Shown: in pieces, positions 13,281 through 26,089 of the stretch | Position numbering within the stretch: position 1 is the first letter of the stretch | Layout: every line of letters begins with the position of its first letter | DNA from: Isoperla grammatica | Taxonomy: Eukaryota; Arthropoda; Insecta; Plecoptera; Perlodidae | NCBI GenBank assembly: GCA_945910005.1 | Contig: OX246739.1 | Coordinates: 4,494,001-4,558,000 of the forward strand | Direction of reading: 5' to 3' | DNA: 64,000 nucleotides | The notes under the pieces: model-generated | What the model was told of the DNA's origin: nothing | The model's database searches: none | What the model saw: only the letters and a program-made list of their open reading frames with translations | Position numbers and translations under genes: made by a program

Positions 13281-16200
13281 GTGGAACACATCTTACAGTA
13301 CCAACATCAAAATTGATGAATAAAACGAGTGTAGGGTGTCAAAGATTTAGCAACAGTGCTGAACTGGGGGCGTGTTTCAATTAGTGGAATTATTGTAACA
13401 TTTTACAAGTTCTATTGACTAAGACCGACCACACAGCATAACTACTGCAACAATATGCGCAATGAATGTACATTGAACAGTGGTCATACCGATTCTTTAT
13501 ATTTGCTGATGTTTTATTACTATAGATAGAATGCTATTCGTGACCATGAGATGGATATGATGACGAAGAGATGCTACTTTTGATACCGTACTTGGGGTTT
13601 CGAGTCTATCTTTCTTGTCTTCACAGCTAGGATATATCGTAACACAGTGTAAGAATCACCGCGGACCAAATATGGTAATAACAATGCGTTTGTACTCATG
13701 AATAGTTCAGTTTCGAAATATGTGCATTGCAGTAATGTTTTGCGTCTATAAGGAAAACTATGGTAATGTAATAGGAGGAATCTGATTCTCGTAGGTAATT
13801 CGTGGAAGAGTTAATCGGTAAACGGGATTATTTCAGTTCGACCATACGAGTATTTACCCCTTTCGGTCATTTTGAAAAATGCTGCAAAGGGCGTCGGTGG
13901 CATCGCGACGCCAATAAGTTTCGTTAGTCTCTACGTCGCCAACGACTAATCTTACAGAATATACGATAGGAAATATTTCATAGAGAATTAATAGATATAA
14001 CATAGTGTCAAGTTTCGTTGCTCTAACGTACATTTTAAGAGGCGTCGGTAGCGTCACGACGTCTATTGCTCCAAGCATAAGTGCGTAAAGCAACATACTT
14101 CTCAATAACGCACACACACAGTGCAGCTTGACATTGATACTTTATCGGATACAGGACCGAGTAAAAGAGAAGGCAAAACTAGAGTAATGCGCTTTGTTTG
14201 AATAAATCTTAATAGGAAAGTTGTGTGGGTTTTCAGCTTTCAGCGTCACATCTCTGAGTGATATCTTATTAAAGAGGCGTTGAAGCTGAAACTGCGGAAT
14301 CTAGTTTGGAGCGGTTGATCTACTCGGAAATTACTTTTCAACATTTAGCAGATTCTACCTTGAACGCGCTGATTGGTGGCTGCTGGTATACGTCACACCA
14401 CGCGAATACATTATTCAGATGGAGATGAAAACAACGAAACGTAAATGTAGGGGATGATTTGTTCCACTATTTGGAAGGATTCAGGTATCGTTACTGAAAG
14501 CCGTTCGAATATAAATGAAACCTCAAGCAGTAGGTCTACATTATAAGTATGATTACACTTACACATATTGACTTCTGGGCAAATAATTTAAATACACTAT
14601 TTTAAAAATTATCCAACACCTATAGTATCAAAAATGCATTTGCCAAAGTATTTTGCATTTAAATAATACTTTTACTCATCAAAATGAATTTTACTGAATA
14701 ACCAAAATAAATAATAATATGAACTCTTAGAATGTTAAGCTTTACTATGATTGTACTTACAATACAAATGTTCTGGGTCTACACAGGGTCAAATACTTAC
14801 TATATAACTTTACTAAACATATTTGAAAGCTATAATGTTGTTCGAATTCTATGGTTCGTGCCACCGATTAGTGAGAGTTTCTCAGTTTTATGATCCAGTT
14901 ATATCAGTTTATAATTGTAGCAAATGCAAAAATGGTAAAATTTACATTTTTTTATTATGGTAATGGGTTTTTATTTTGCTTTTTTTTTATTATGGGAGCC
15001 TGAAATAAACCCAGTATGGCATCAAAGTTGCGTTAATCATTGTCTCTTTTATAAACGCCCGACCACCATTTGTCATGACATTGTAATTATTGTAAACGGT
15101 ATTTATGTTTGGGTAGCCACAATAAATCATATTAATTTTAGCATACCGCTCCGTGACAGTAACTCATGACAGTGAGTAGAGAAGACCCTTGTAACATTTT
15201 ATAATAAATGCAGTGTTGTTCATTGCATGGTCCATGTCATTCTGCTTTGTTATCCATTGTCGCATATGGACCCACCCAGATAATCAACACTGTTTTTAAA
15301 TTCAGCTACAAACGCAGAACAAACTTTTCACATAGCGCTTAAAACTGATTGCATTACCAATGCGACCAGCGTAGATGAATTTTTTATTAGGCATGACAAA
15401 TTCCAGCAGTGTATGTTCAAAATATTCTACAGGATCAACGTTAAAATTGAAGGTTTATGGCAGAAATTTAAGCTGTTCAATATTTTACACGAACTAGCTA
15501 CGATACTTGAATAGAGTTTATTCATATTTTAATAAATTTGGTACACATAGTTTAAAAGATGGAAGGAATTTGTGTTCAAATTAATTCCATTTTCAGGGTA
15601 GATTGAACAAAGAAAAGCATTCTCAAAAAAATTATTACTATCCATAAGAGCACTCAAAATAGACTAGATGCATTCTGGTGGCAAGAACATAAACTTTTAT
15701 TAGGAGTGGTTTAGCTGTCAATTTGCATTGTTGTTTTATTGTTATTATTCATCAATGGTGCTGAAAGGAGGTTGCTTAGCAGCGCTATCTATGTCAGTTT
15801 TGAGTCCTCTATAGATATCGTAAACCTGTCTTTATCTATTCACTGGCCAACATGATTGCAACTATCTCTATACTTTCGCTAACGAATACGACTGTGTGAA
15901 GCGTATTTTGTAGTGACACGTAAATAATGGGATATACATTTAAAACCACTAAATAAGCTTTAAAAGGGCGTCACATGGTTTCAGTCATGACCATCTATAA
16001 CACCTGACCGCTATTTTTCAAATTAAATCCCTTCGAGACGCGCCTAATAGCATTGTCATTGTTTTTAATTTGCCTTGCTGCAAGCAAGATGCCATGTATT
16101 CAAACCATTCATTACGTCATAGTTCTATACTAATATATGTTCTCGTTTTAGCTTTTAGTAATAGCTTAGTTCAATTATACTAACGCAAATATGTTGTCCC

Positions 16201-16741
16201 AGTAAGTATATATCACACTGTTTGTTGTTTTTTAGTAAAATAAAATAATGTACTTTTGGGAATTGTTCTAATTAAATGTGTTCATTTAAAATTCAAATAC
16301 TGAAAGCACCGGTAATATATTGAGCTGAATTGTTCAGCTGTGCATGTTAATTACTATTTGCCATTAGCTAATGGTAAGGTGAATTTGTTCACGGGCATTT
16401 GTATAACACTGATCGGCGAGCTCGATACTTTGCTACGGAGCGAACCAGCGTCGCGCGCACCCACAACAATTTTGAAACTAACATGCGCGAAATTTGATTT
16501 AATCGTTCATCGTCTCAAGGACGTGTTCTCTGGATAAGTGCCTGAAATGTGAATTTATCTGCATAGCATTTTATTATTTATTCTCAATTACATTTTTTTT
16601 TTTTTAATTTTTAATGTTGGTTCTGGACTTACTTATAATACTGATTTAAAAAGGAAAACAAATTTTATGTGTTCCAATATCGATTTTTTTTAACAACCAT
16701 TACAATTGTGCAAAAGTACATTTGTTATTGAATATTGTTGG

Positions 16742-16768
16742 TTGTGTGGTCAGTTATTGACCACACAA
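16742..16768. repeat. Perfect hairpin, 11-bp arms
   Basis: TTGTGTGGTCA and TGACCACACAA are separated by 5 nt (gttat). No T run follows and no gene is adjacent. Confidence 0.95.
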
Positions 16769-18185
16769 TCTAAATAGAATAGCTAAATATGGGTATAGCC
16801 ACGTTGTTCGTTGTTCGGTTGATTGAGTTGGTATGTTTTGAAATGTCTTACTAGAAGTAATTGGTCGTATGTTTTACTCCAAACTTAATTTGAGCTGCAT
16901 TAGAGACTACGCGGTTGTATTCAATGTAATAATCAATTGTCAAAGAACAAGATTTAATAAAAAAGAGAATGTCCTTTCAGTGGCATTGATTTTCAATACT
17001 TGTTCCATTGTCATGTCAGTAAAGACAATATATATTCCTTTAGAATAGATTGAATCACAAAAAACACACTACTCATTTTGTTTTTCTGGAACAACTTGAG
17101 CTCCAGCTAGAGAAAACAAAAGACTGAGAAAGAGGGAAGCAAGATAAGAATGCAATATAAAATGGTAATGCTTCGAAACAATGCGTGCTTACTGCTTAGA
17201 CGTTCTATTATCCTGCTCCGAATCAAGATGTTTCTTTTAGTTTTCAATATCTTATGAGTTTCTGTTGCTTTCCTAATATATACTTATATATAACTATCTT
17301 TTGAGTCAAAGAATGTTTATAATTTTTATTTCAATACTTTTTAATTTTGCTTCATTCCTTCTGGTAAGACTATTCCGGGAACAATTATGATGTAGCGGTT
17401 TGTTTTGGTACTAAACGCAAAACAACTACAAAACAACAACAACAAATTAATGTATGATCAAATTTTTTCTTCCCATGTAAATTTATTAACGTAAATAACT
17501 GGTATATTATTGTGAGTACTGAACAGTGCAACGTGCATTTATTTGCAACATCTCGTACAAGTTATAAATGTCCAAATTTAGTGTCCACGTTATTTATGTT
17601 GACGACTGTACAACTTATCATAAATGTATCGTGGCATCGTGGTTTAATAATACGGCAATGTGCATTTGTGTCACGTGGGCCCCCCTCCCCCTCCCCTCCC
17701 CCTCACTCTCAAGGGTACGAGGAACGTGCAGCTCGTGCATCGTAGCTACTTCTCAGGCCGCCCCTTCGCCCAACCTTACGGGTTATGATCTATGCGCTCA
17801 ACAACAAGGCAAAAAATAGCTAAAATACAGGAAAATAGCTAAATAGTGTTGTTGTTTTCCAAGAACTCGTGAGAAACGAATTCCGCGCAGAAATGTGCGA
17901 TCTTTTTTATTAATCCAACTGATTTACTTAACGACTGAATATCAAACACATCTAATGGTGCTTCGATCTCTAAATGTAGGCTTACATTCTCTGCAAACAT
18001 GTTACAAGAACTCATCTGAGAAGCTACTCATTGAGCTTACCAAGTAATGATACCAATACTCAACTAATTGCAGCTTTCAAGAAGACGCCAATCAAAAACA
18101 GCTTAAGTTAAGTCTCAAGTTCTGTCTTTGGAGCTTAAGTTATTTAGAAAGTAATCCGTTCTTAACTCTGTCACACGTAGACGGG

Positions 18186-18265
18186 TATTATCTTCGTTTT
18201 GTACAGCATTGCTGCAGAAAATTCAGTCCATGCAACGAGGCTAATCGTGTGGACGGGTGCTCATA
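18186..18265 (-). mobile_element. Diverged SINE body fragment
   Basis: Contains atgcaacgaggctaatcg followed by gacgggtg, similar to the body segments at 6.80 and 8.23 kb. Short and degraded. Confidence 0.4.
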
Positions 18266-18639
18266 TTATATGCACCACTTTAGTCTTAAAAAGCGTATTT
18301 TATGATGACTTGAGTAAACTTTTCACTGGTTGTAAATATTGTTGATGTAGCACAACGTTATGTATATATTAGGTAAAACTAAAACCCTAAAGTATAATTA
18401 ACTATTTGTATTGTATTTTAATTGTTTTGTTCATGAATATTATTGGCGAATCTTTTACATAAGACTGTTACATAGAAACTGGGTATTAACCATGACTTGA
18501 AACCGTGTTTTTGTTTCGATTTCTAATTACGTTAGATTGTGATGTAGAATGTGTGCGGCTTTACCATAAATATCTATTCCCGTGATTTGGTTGCCTCTTG
18601 GTAAGGAAGGGTATTTTGTTAGTTAGAAAGAACTACCCG

Positions 18640-18775
18640 AGGCTGTTCCAAGACTCAACCCCAGCGTTCGAGTCGTGGCTGAAGTCAACGTTCGGTGATT
18701 GTCGGGGGCGGGAATCGATCCTGGAACCTCTCAGTTGTGAGTCCCGAGTACTCCCATTAAAGCTCTATACACTTT
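18640..18775 (-). mobile_element. Possible tRNA-derived SINE remnant
   Basis: On the - strand an A-box-like agagctttaatgggag is followed by ggatcgattcccg, which resembles a B box with one extra base. The flanks are richer in G and C than their surroundings. Head and body limits are unclear. Confidence 0.35.
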
Positions 18776-19837
18776 TTTTATATTTTGATGAAGTTATACC
18801 CTGTGTTCTCACATTCTAGTCATAACAATGTACTAAATTTCCACGCCATGTATACACAAGCATTATACATTACATACATGTGCGCAATTCTATAACTTTA
18901 CTCGTAACAAAGTACATCTAAATTATTCAACACACAATTGTGTATAGAAGCCATACATTGGTTAGTTATGAAAATGATATACATTATTCATGACATCTTC
19001 GGAGCTACAGCTGCTACACTTAATGATTATCAAGCAACTGCATGCCTAGTTTTCGTATGCTTTACACAATTGTGACGTATTCGTTATCCAAAGTATGAAT
19101 GACGTCATGTTTCAAGCTTCGTATTTAAAACTACTTGTTACTGGATGTAATACTAAAACAAATAATAATTATAGTTGGTCGTAAGAATCGTACCAGACAT
19201 TCGTAAGAGTGTCACCGTTCACCGCTCAAAATCTATTTTATATTCTATATACATTGTAAGTGTATCTTAAACAATACAATAATTCAGAAATGTATATCCT
19301 TGACGTTTTTTACAGTGGTTAAAACTCTTATATCAACGGTTACGCGCAAGACAGAGCAAGGAGGACAAAATAAACAGTGGAGAAATAATAGCAAAATACC
19401 ACCTTTAGAATGGACACATATTTCAATGTTTTCATTTGATTACATATTATTTTTGTTGAGAAGGTGAGACACATATTACAGAAGCGAGTTGTACCTGTGA
19501 TAACATTGTTAACAGCAGATCTGCTTATGTGAAGGGTTCCATATGAAACCTCAACTATACTAGTAAAATCAATATATTAATCCAAAGAAAGCCACGGCGG
19601 AGAAGAAAGAACACTTTCGCGTCTCGGCAGCTCTTGTCATAAAACTTTGCTACAGGAAACGTAAAATCCTTATGGAATCATAAAATTCCCGTCTCCGTAA
19701 AGCTCTGAAGAATACTCAATGTGGCAAATAATTATTAAAGGGACAGTAAGAAAATAATCAGTTTAAGATGAAGTTTTATAACATTTGTTTTATTTTTTAT
19801 GCTGGTGACATCTTGAAAAAAGAATCGCATTTTGTGT

Positions 19838-19876
19838 GTGGGGGGGACGGGGGGGGGGGGGGTTGGAAGGGGGGTC
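19838..19876 (+). repeat. G-rich tract with 14-nt G run
   Basis: Several G runs including one of 14 nt (19849-19862), interrupted by ac and tt/aa. Confidence 0.95.
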
Positions 19877-22050
19877 TATAGCTCGTTGAGAGAAAATGCC
19901 AATGAAAATGTGTTATTTTTTCGCCTGGGCTACGATCGTTCCCGTTTTCCCGAGAACTGGTAAATAACGTCACCGTTATAGCGAGCGGAAAATATCTGTA
20001 CAGAGAAATCGTTTTGACATTTTCTTTATATTTTACATTCATAAACTTCAAACTTGTTATACAAGTTTTAATGAGGCAACTGCTGTTTACAAGATTTTTT
20101 CGATCCAACTATTACGCTTCAAAGATCACAGTTACTTTTTTTTATCGCAACACATTCTTAGCTTCATCTATATATTTTCGCTGCATAACCGTAGTTGGGA
20201 GTATAGGCAGCACACAAGAGGTAATTTGAAAATTTTAAACCTTGTTTTTTTTAAAGAATATATCTAGTAAACCTAGCTTATGATTACACAGCAATTATTC
20301 ATAATTTCACCGAATAATTCAATATACTGAACACAGTTAAAATTATTCCCACCTGATTATAAAATCCTAATATAATAAATACGCACTGCTCCTATCAGGC
20401 TTTAATATGTTATACGTGATCAATTATTAGTATACATATGCACGACAAAACTAACGCCATTATAGTGAAGCTTACGCCAAAACATGAAGACACGCATACT
20501 GTATCGTGAAATAGTCAAGAACGAAAACACACATCTTACGTTTAAAAATATGAATAATACTGAAATTTTAAACATCTACAATATTGAATAAAAATGTTTT
20601 TTAAAAAATCTCCATGTTTTTATGTTATTTGATGATATTGTGTAAAGGAGTTTATACAATAATAACGATGTTGTATTGTCTACTTTTTTAAACAAATTCA
20701 TTTAATTCTTATAAAAATAATTTTCCGTTTTATAGTCTGTAGAAGGTCATATACAATATACATCCAATTATGGCATGGTAAAGCTTGACTACAAAACGCC
20801 TCCTTGAAATTATTGTTTTTAATTATACTTACTATGAATATTAATAACTTATTGATGAATTATGCCATTCACGGCAGTTTAATTATACATAAAAGGTAGT
20901 TTGAGAGCCTGTGTGATAGTTAACCGTTTTATACCCCACTGACGCAGAATCCTGCTTATGGCGTATTCCAGTCACACGATAACACCAGATAACCTAACTA
21001 TCAATAAATCACTAACGCAAGCGACGCAGCGGTTGCAATGCGAGCTCGATCAGTAATTTACCGTATCGGGTACGACTGTTATAAGCATGAAATTAACGCT
21101 AGTCATATTTACCTCAAAAATGCCAACAATATGAACTAAGTGTAAATGGGTATGGGTGGTTTTAAAACATAACAACAGATTATCAAAAACGTTTATTATT
21201 ATATTCATTAACGTTGTTATTTGGATGATAATTATGATATTTCTATCCAAAAAGTACTAATGACAAACACCATACAATATTGATCACAAAGTTTGGTTGC
21301 TAATAATGTTATTTACCGCAAAAGTGATTTTAAACAAATCAGCAACCTTGCGCAGAAACGTTTTTAATTCAATACCTTGTTATATCTTGTTCTCAGTTTA
21401 AATTGTTTTGTGTTTTTGTGATATGCTAAAACAATCTGGCAGTTCGTCGTTCAGTTTTATTGTTAATGCTAAACTTTTTTCGTAACAACTATTCACCAAA
21501 GTGAGTACAATATTTATGCCTGTTCATGCAATGTACGAGTACAAGCATAATTCGTGAATAGCCCATGACAAAACCCAAACAATATACCTACATCAACTGT
21601 TCTTCAGCCTGGCTACTTTCAATCCCTAACAAGCCCATACAAAATATAAATTATTAATACCAAATCTATTTCTAAGACTTCCCTAATCCCTACCACGGGT
21701 TTATAGTTTATGTGTTTCAATTATTTCAGCCGCATGGTAGGCAAGCGCGGACTGATTGAAATTATTCTTGAACGGAATGGGCGTGAAAGGTGATAGAAAT
21801 GATTTAATGGAGAATCACATAGGAATGTGTTAAGGATGAATGGGACTAGACGGGACCAACTACACAGCCAACCCTATCAAGAAACTAGTGAATAAGTTGT
21901 TTTGTGTTTGTTGTAAGGTGGTAGAATTAGTTATCTGTGGTGGTAGTATTGATATCATAACACTAACATATCATATTGTGATACTTGAAAGAAGAGTGAA
22001 GATTGTAGATTAAAGAGCTTTGAGGTATCCCAACATAGAAACGTGTGCGA

Positions 22051-22067
22051 CCCCCTCCCCCCCCCCC
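22051..22067 (+). repeat. Poly(C) tract
   Basis: Five C, one T, then 11 C, so a G run on the - strand. Confidence 0.95.
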
Positions 22068-23778
22068 AAATCACTGACGTATGTTATGAACAGCCCCTTA
22101 TGAGAGTAGTTTGACTCTTGTTGTCAATCACACAGTAAACTATGCGGACTTATACGGAGCTCTGGATCTAAGACAGCCAGCGAGGGTAAATAAAACTCTC
22201 CGAGAAATAAATTTCCGAAACGTCGTTCACAGATGATGCCGTCAATAAATCTTGGTTTGAAATGGGGCAGTTGTGCGTAGGAACCGCACAACGGCTTGAA
22301 AACCACCCAGGGATACTGTTATGATTGCAAACCGGAGTATTGGATGCAGTCGATTTGGCACCAGCCTGATAAACCGAGATTGAACCCGAATGGGAATGTG
22401 GATGTCATGCGACATTTTTATCTTGATAAAGGCTACAGCGATTCATCATCTTCGTTGTGTAAACATGGTAAGTTTAGCCCAAAGAGAATCAATTACTAAA
22501 TCAGGTTATAATATTAAAATGTTGATAAAATATAAATTGCTGTTTGTTCACTCAAGCTTTCTTCTTACAACTTGCTACACTTGACAAGTTTAAATCCATA
22601 TAAAATTAACGGTAGTCGGTAGATAACCAAAGATTGAAGGAAATAGAAGACTACTTATTATATCAAAATACATAGCCGTTCAAGATCCGAAACTGTATCA
22701 AAATTCATATTTGATACATCTTTTACACCTGTTATAAAGAAATATTTAGTTGTATCAGTTTGTTTACGTTAGCCAAGTTTTTAAATGGGTAGATTATTCC
22801 AATATTTTGTCGTCCTTGGCGTAAAAGAGAATCGCCCGATGTCAGAGTTGGAAACAGGTTCTACCATCGTTCAATTTTAATAAAATATTTATACCGGTAT
22901 CGGGAAATTTCGCAAACCAAAATGTTCTATTTGTTACACGACGCAATATTGGGTTTCGTCTTACGAAAATATTTTAAAAACATTCCTTTATTAACTGGCT
23001 TCAAAGAACGCTTTTGATATTTAGGGGCAAGTGTTTGCTGCTCTCAGGAAGTATATACAATTTTAAACATCTTAAATATTTCATGGTTGTAGTTTAAATA
23101 TAAAGAAACGTTTCGATACTTGTACATTTTCATCAAAAAGTTGAAAAATCGTTTTTTAAATCATGAAAATGCAAATAAAGGTAATTGTTTTTTTCAAGTG
23201 AATGTGTATGTACACGTTTCGGAGATTTTATGTGCACATCTTTAGGTACTGTGCAACATATTATATATATATGTGTTGACAGCCGACGCCGTCAAACACA
23301 AAATGCCAAAGACGACCGTCCCGAAAAAGGAAACCTTTTACTTGGTTCATTTGTAACCACCTTTAATGTCTTAATAACTCGACACTTGTTGCAAGATGAG
23401 GGTAACATATCAAGGTAACTGATGTGAAGAGCTGAGTGCGTGGGACCTCAGCCATTAAGCGTGATGACGTGTTGACATGCAGGTTACATCACTCTCAACG
23501 CACAGCATAGCGCTCAAACGTACACTGCGGTATTTGAACATACCAACCCAGGTGTCAGATAAACAAGATGGACGCACGCTCACTCGAGACACAAATGAGG
23601 TAGTTTATATACAATTTAGTTATTATTGAGACTCGCGGTAAGGTAATAAATTGAAGCTGCCCGCACGACGCACACATTAATTTGTACTACAACAAATGAG
23701 TTTTCGCTATGAAGCTAATGGATTTCAGCGTGGAGGAACCAACAGAAAAGTTACAGCTAGTCACCTATACTATCGGTA

Positions 23779-23905
23779 AAGATGGCTAAGTGGCATCATG
23801 CAAGACTATGCGTGAGGTAGCCGGTTCAATTACGATCATTGGCAGTTATGTCCGACAGGTTTGTCTGAGGTTTCCTCAGCCAGAAGGAGAATTTGGCCAT
23901 GTTGT
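23779..23905 (+). mobile_element. tRNA-derived SINE copy
   Basis: A-box-like TGGCTAAGTGGCA (23783-23795) and B box GGTTCAATTAC (23823-23833) are followed by a body with gtctgaggtttcctcagcca. That body motif recurs after the B box at 33.2 kb (gaagtattcctcagccac), tying the two copies to one family. Confidence 0.55.
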
Positions 23906-25902
23906 AGGTGAATTTACTATGAACTGTAGGCCTAGAGTATATCCCTTACAATAACTTATTCTTCCACAAAAAAGAAACAACGTCCAATTATCTTTGGACA
24001 TAGCATGTATATCATTTGAATCGTTGACCGTTACTCAACCGACCCCCACAGAAATTGGTCGAGGCTCGAAATGTAATATCCGAACACGGTTAGATAAACA
24101 CCGTGTTTGGGTCCGAGGCTACAAGAGAAATGTGGAAACTTGCGTGTGCGTATGTGAGTACACGTTCTGTCATTTTTATAATGTTTGTCTTATCTACCTT
24201 TGTATGTGTCTAGATTTAAAAGAACTGTATCATCGTTTTAAATTGTAAGATTTTTATTTTTTGTAAGATAAGATTTTTTTAATGTAAAATATGTTATAAT
24301 TTTTAAATGAAATGTGTTTCCAAAAGAAGTAATATGCATGCATTATTTAATTACGCAGCCATAGACATAGACTATACTACAACTCCACCATGCATGAATT
24401 GAATTATTTGACTCTCGAACCGTTCAATCTATTACATTTTATATTATCTAGATAATATTTGGGTTGTCTAGATGTGAGTGGCCCAACACTGACCGTGAGC
24501 GATGTTTTCAAATCGTGGAGCCGTATAAATGCAATATATCTTAACCTCGTCTCAGAGAACGTTTTCCCTGCAATGTTATTGGCCGCCTGCCCGCAAGCTA
24601 TTTGAAACAGTTCACATTGGAAGATGTGCCAAAACGTGAAGCCAATTTCCAGTTCTGTTTACATTCTCTCATTCGTCTGGACCGGTCGAGGTTCTCAATA
24701 GGATCAGAGTAATCGGTAATTAAAAATATTGATGTGCGCGACCGAAATGATCGTTCAGAAACTCCAACGAAACTCCAAAATACAATTTAACCGATTTACG
24801 TCATCAACATCGTTTTATCACAATGGTCTCCAGAAAAACCACACCTGCTCGTTGAAATGTAAATAAACAGAGACGACTCTAAAACGCACAGATTATCAAT
24901 TCGACTGTGCTTTTTAGTCAAGCTTTCAAAACAAGCGCTTGTTTTCACTCAAAAATACGGCTCTAAATCTCTATTAAATCTCAAGTAATTACAAAACTAA
25001 AGAGCGGTATGATAATAATATGAAACGTGCTTTGAATAAGTAACACATCGAAAATTGCCATTTAGTATGCATGAGATTTTTTTTTTTAGTTTGAATTTTG
25101 GAGTGTTGTTTTTCACACGTTTGCATATGGTACCCCCGGCTACGAGGCTTGATTGCGTAGGTGCTACTGTTTGATTGGCTGACGCTTGCGCTTTGATCAG
25201 TCATATATACTCTTCATAAGAATAATGAGTTCATCAGTCTGAACGCATTGTGGTTCATCCTTACTTCATACTATATAATTAATATGTATTCCACTAGACC
25301 AACGTGATTACATGAATGGCGAATTAGCGAGCTCACATGGATTTCATTACTCAAAAATCAAACACTTTATGCACTGTCTATATAGCTTTCAGTAATTAAC
25401 AACGAGGGAAGTAAACGGGCTTTCTCGACAACGTGTTTCAAATGCTGGAATGATGTTAATTTACCTTTGTTCCTCTAGAAAGGTTTTGACATTGATACTA
25501 TTTTCATGGATCACGATCTAATCCCTGCATTTGTACGAAAGCATTTATTAAAATAAAGTGTGAGATTTTCTCATGATGTTGTAGTGTTAGTGTGCATAAT
25601 GCAATGCACACTGAAAAGTTGTAGCAAGTAGAAATGATTATTGCCAATATTCTATACAATATTATGATGATGCATCCTCAGTATCAACATTCGCGCATTT
25701 TACCGTAACGAACCCTCGGAGCATCAACAACCAATTGTGTATTCCAAAATGTCTCTTTTAATAGTCAGCTAATGTATTTGAAAACCAAATGTTGTAGTGT
25801 TCTTATATTCCTTTCTAATTTAAGTAGGTAATAGTACGTAGAATGAATCATGCAATTGCCACCCTCTTGAAAAAGCTAGTAAAAATTCCTTCCGTTTGTA
25901 TT

Positions 25903-26086
25903 TTAAGCCCCAATCACAATTGTCGGTATCGGGATTGCAATCACAATTCGGAAATCGTGAAGAAGTTAACTTGTGTGGTTCTTATGGCGCTGTTCACAAA
26001 AAATCGTAATGTCGTAATGATTTACTATGAGAACATGTACGATTGCAATCCCGATCCCGATTACGACAAATGTGGTTGGGGCTTTA
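25903..26086. mobile_element. MITE-like inverted-repeat element, ~178 bp with TTA flanks
   Basis: The left end AGCCCCAATCACAATTGTCG is mirrored at the right end by CGACAAATGTGGTTGGGGCT (imperfect), and the arms continue with the CGGGATTGCAATC block on both sides. TTA flanks both ends (25903-25905 and 26084-26086). Size, terminal inverted repeats and TTA suggest a non-autonomous PIF/Harbinger-type element, different in sequence from the one at 45.3 kb. An open frame spanning it is an artefact of the repeat. Confidence 0.72.
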
Positions 26087-26089
26087 GTC

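Larger units (their letters stand above)
8400..18180. other. Non-coding, mostly unrecognised
   Basis: No supported gene. Holds the 10.4-kb inverted repeat, the 13.1-kb degenerate repeat, a GC-richer patch at 12.8-13.0 kb with a weak LINE-like string, a duplicated 23-bp palindromic motif at 13890 and 14041, and the 16.74-kb hairpin. The remainder shows nothing to me. Confidence 0.5.
18780..25900. other. Non-coding, with one coding-like patch
   Basis: G and C tracts at 19.85 and 22.05 kb, a SINE at 23.8 kb and a patch at 22124-22467 with coding-like composition (see findings). Otherwise AT-rich and unrecognised. Confidence 0.45.

Noticed and set aside
22620..22633. 14-nt match to the miR-9 mature sequence on the - strand (TCTTTGGTTATCTA)
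   Set aside because: The following bases diverge from miR-9 and no complementary arm lies on either side, so no precursor hairpin can form.
23812..23833. let-7-like tgaggtag
   Set aside because: It is part of the SINE head and has no hairpin.
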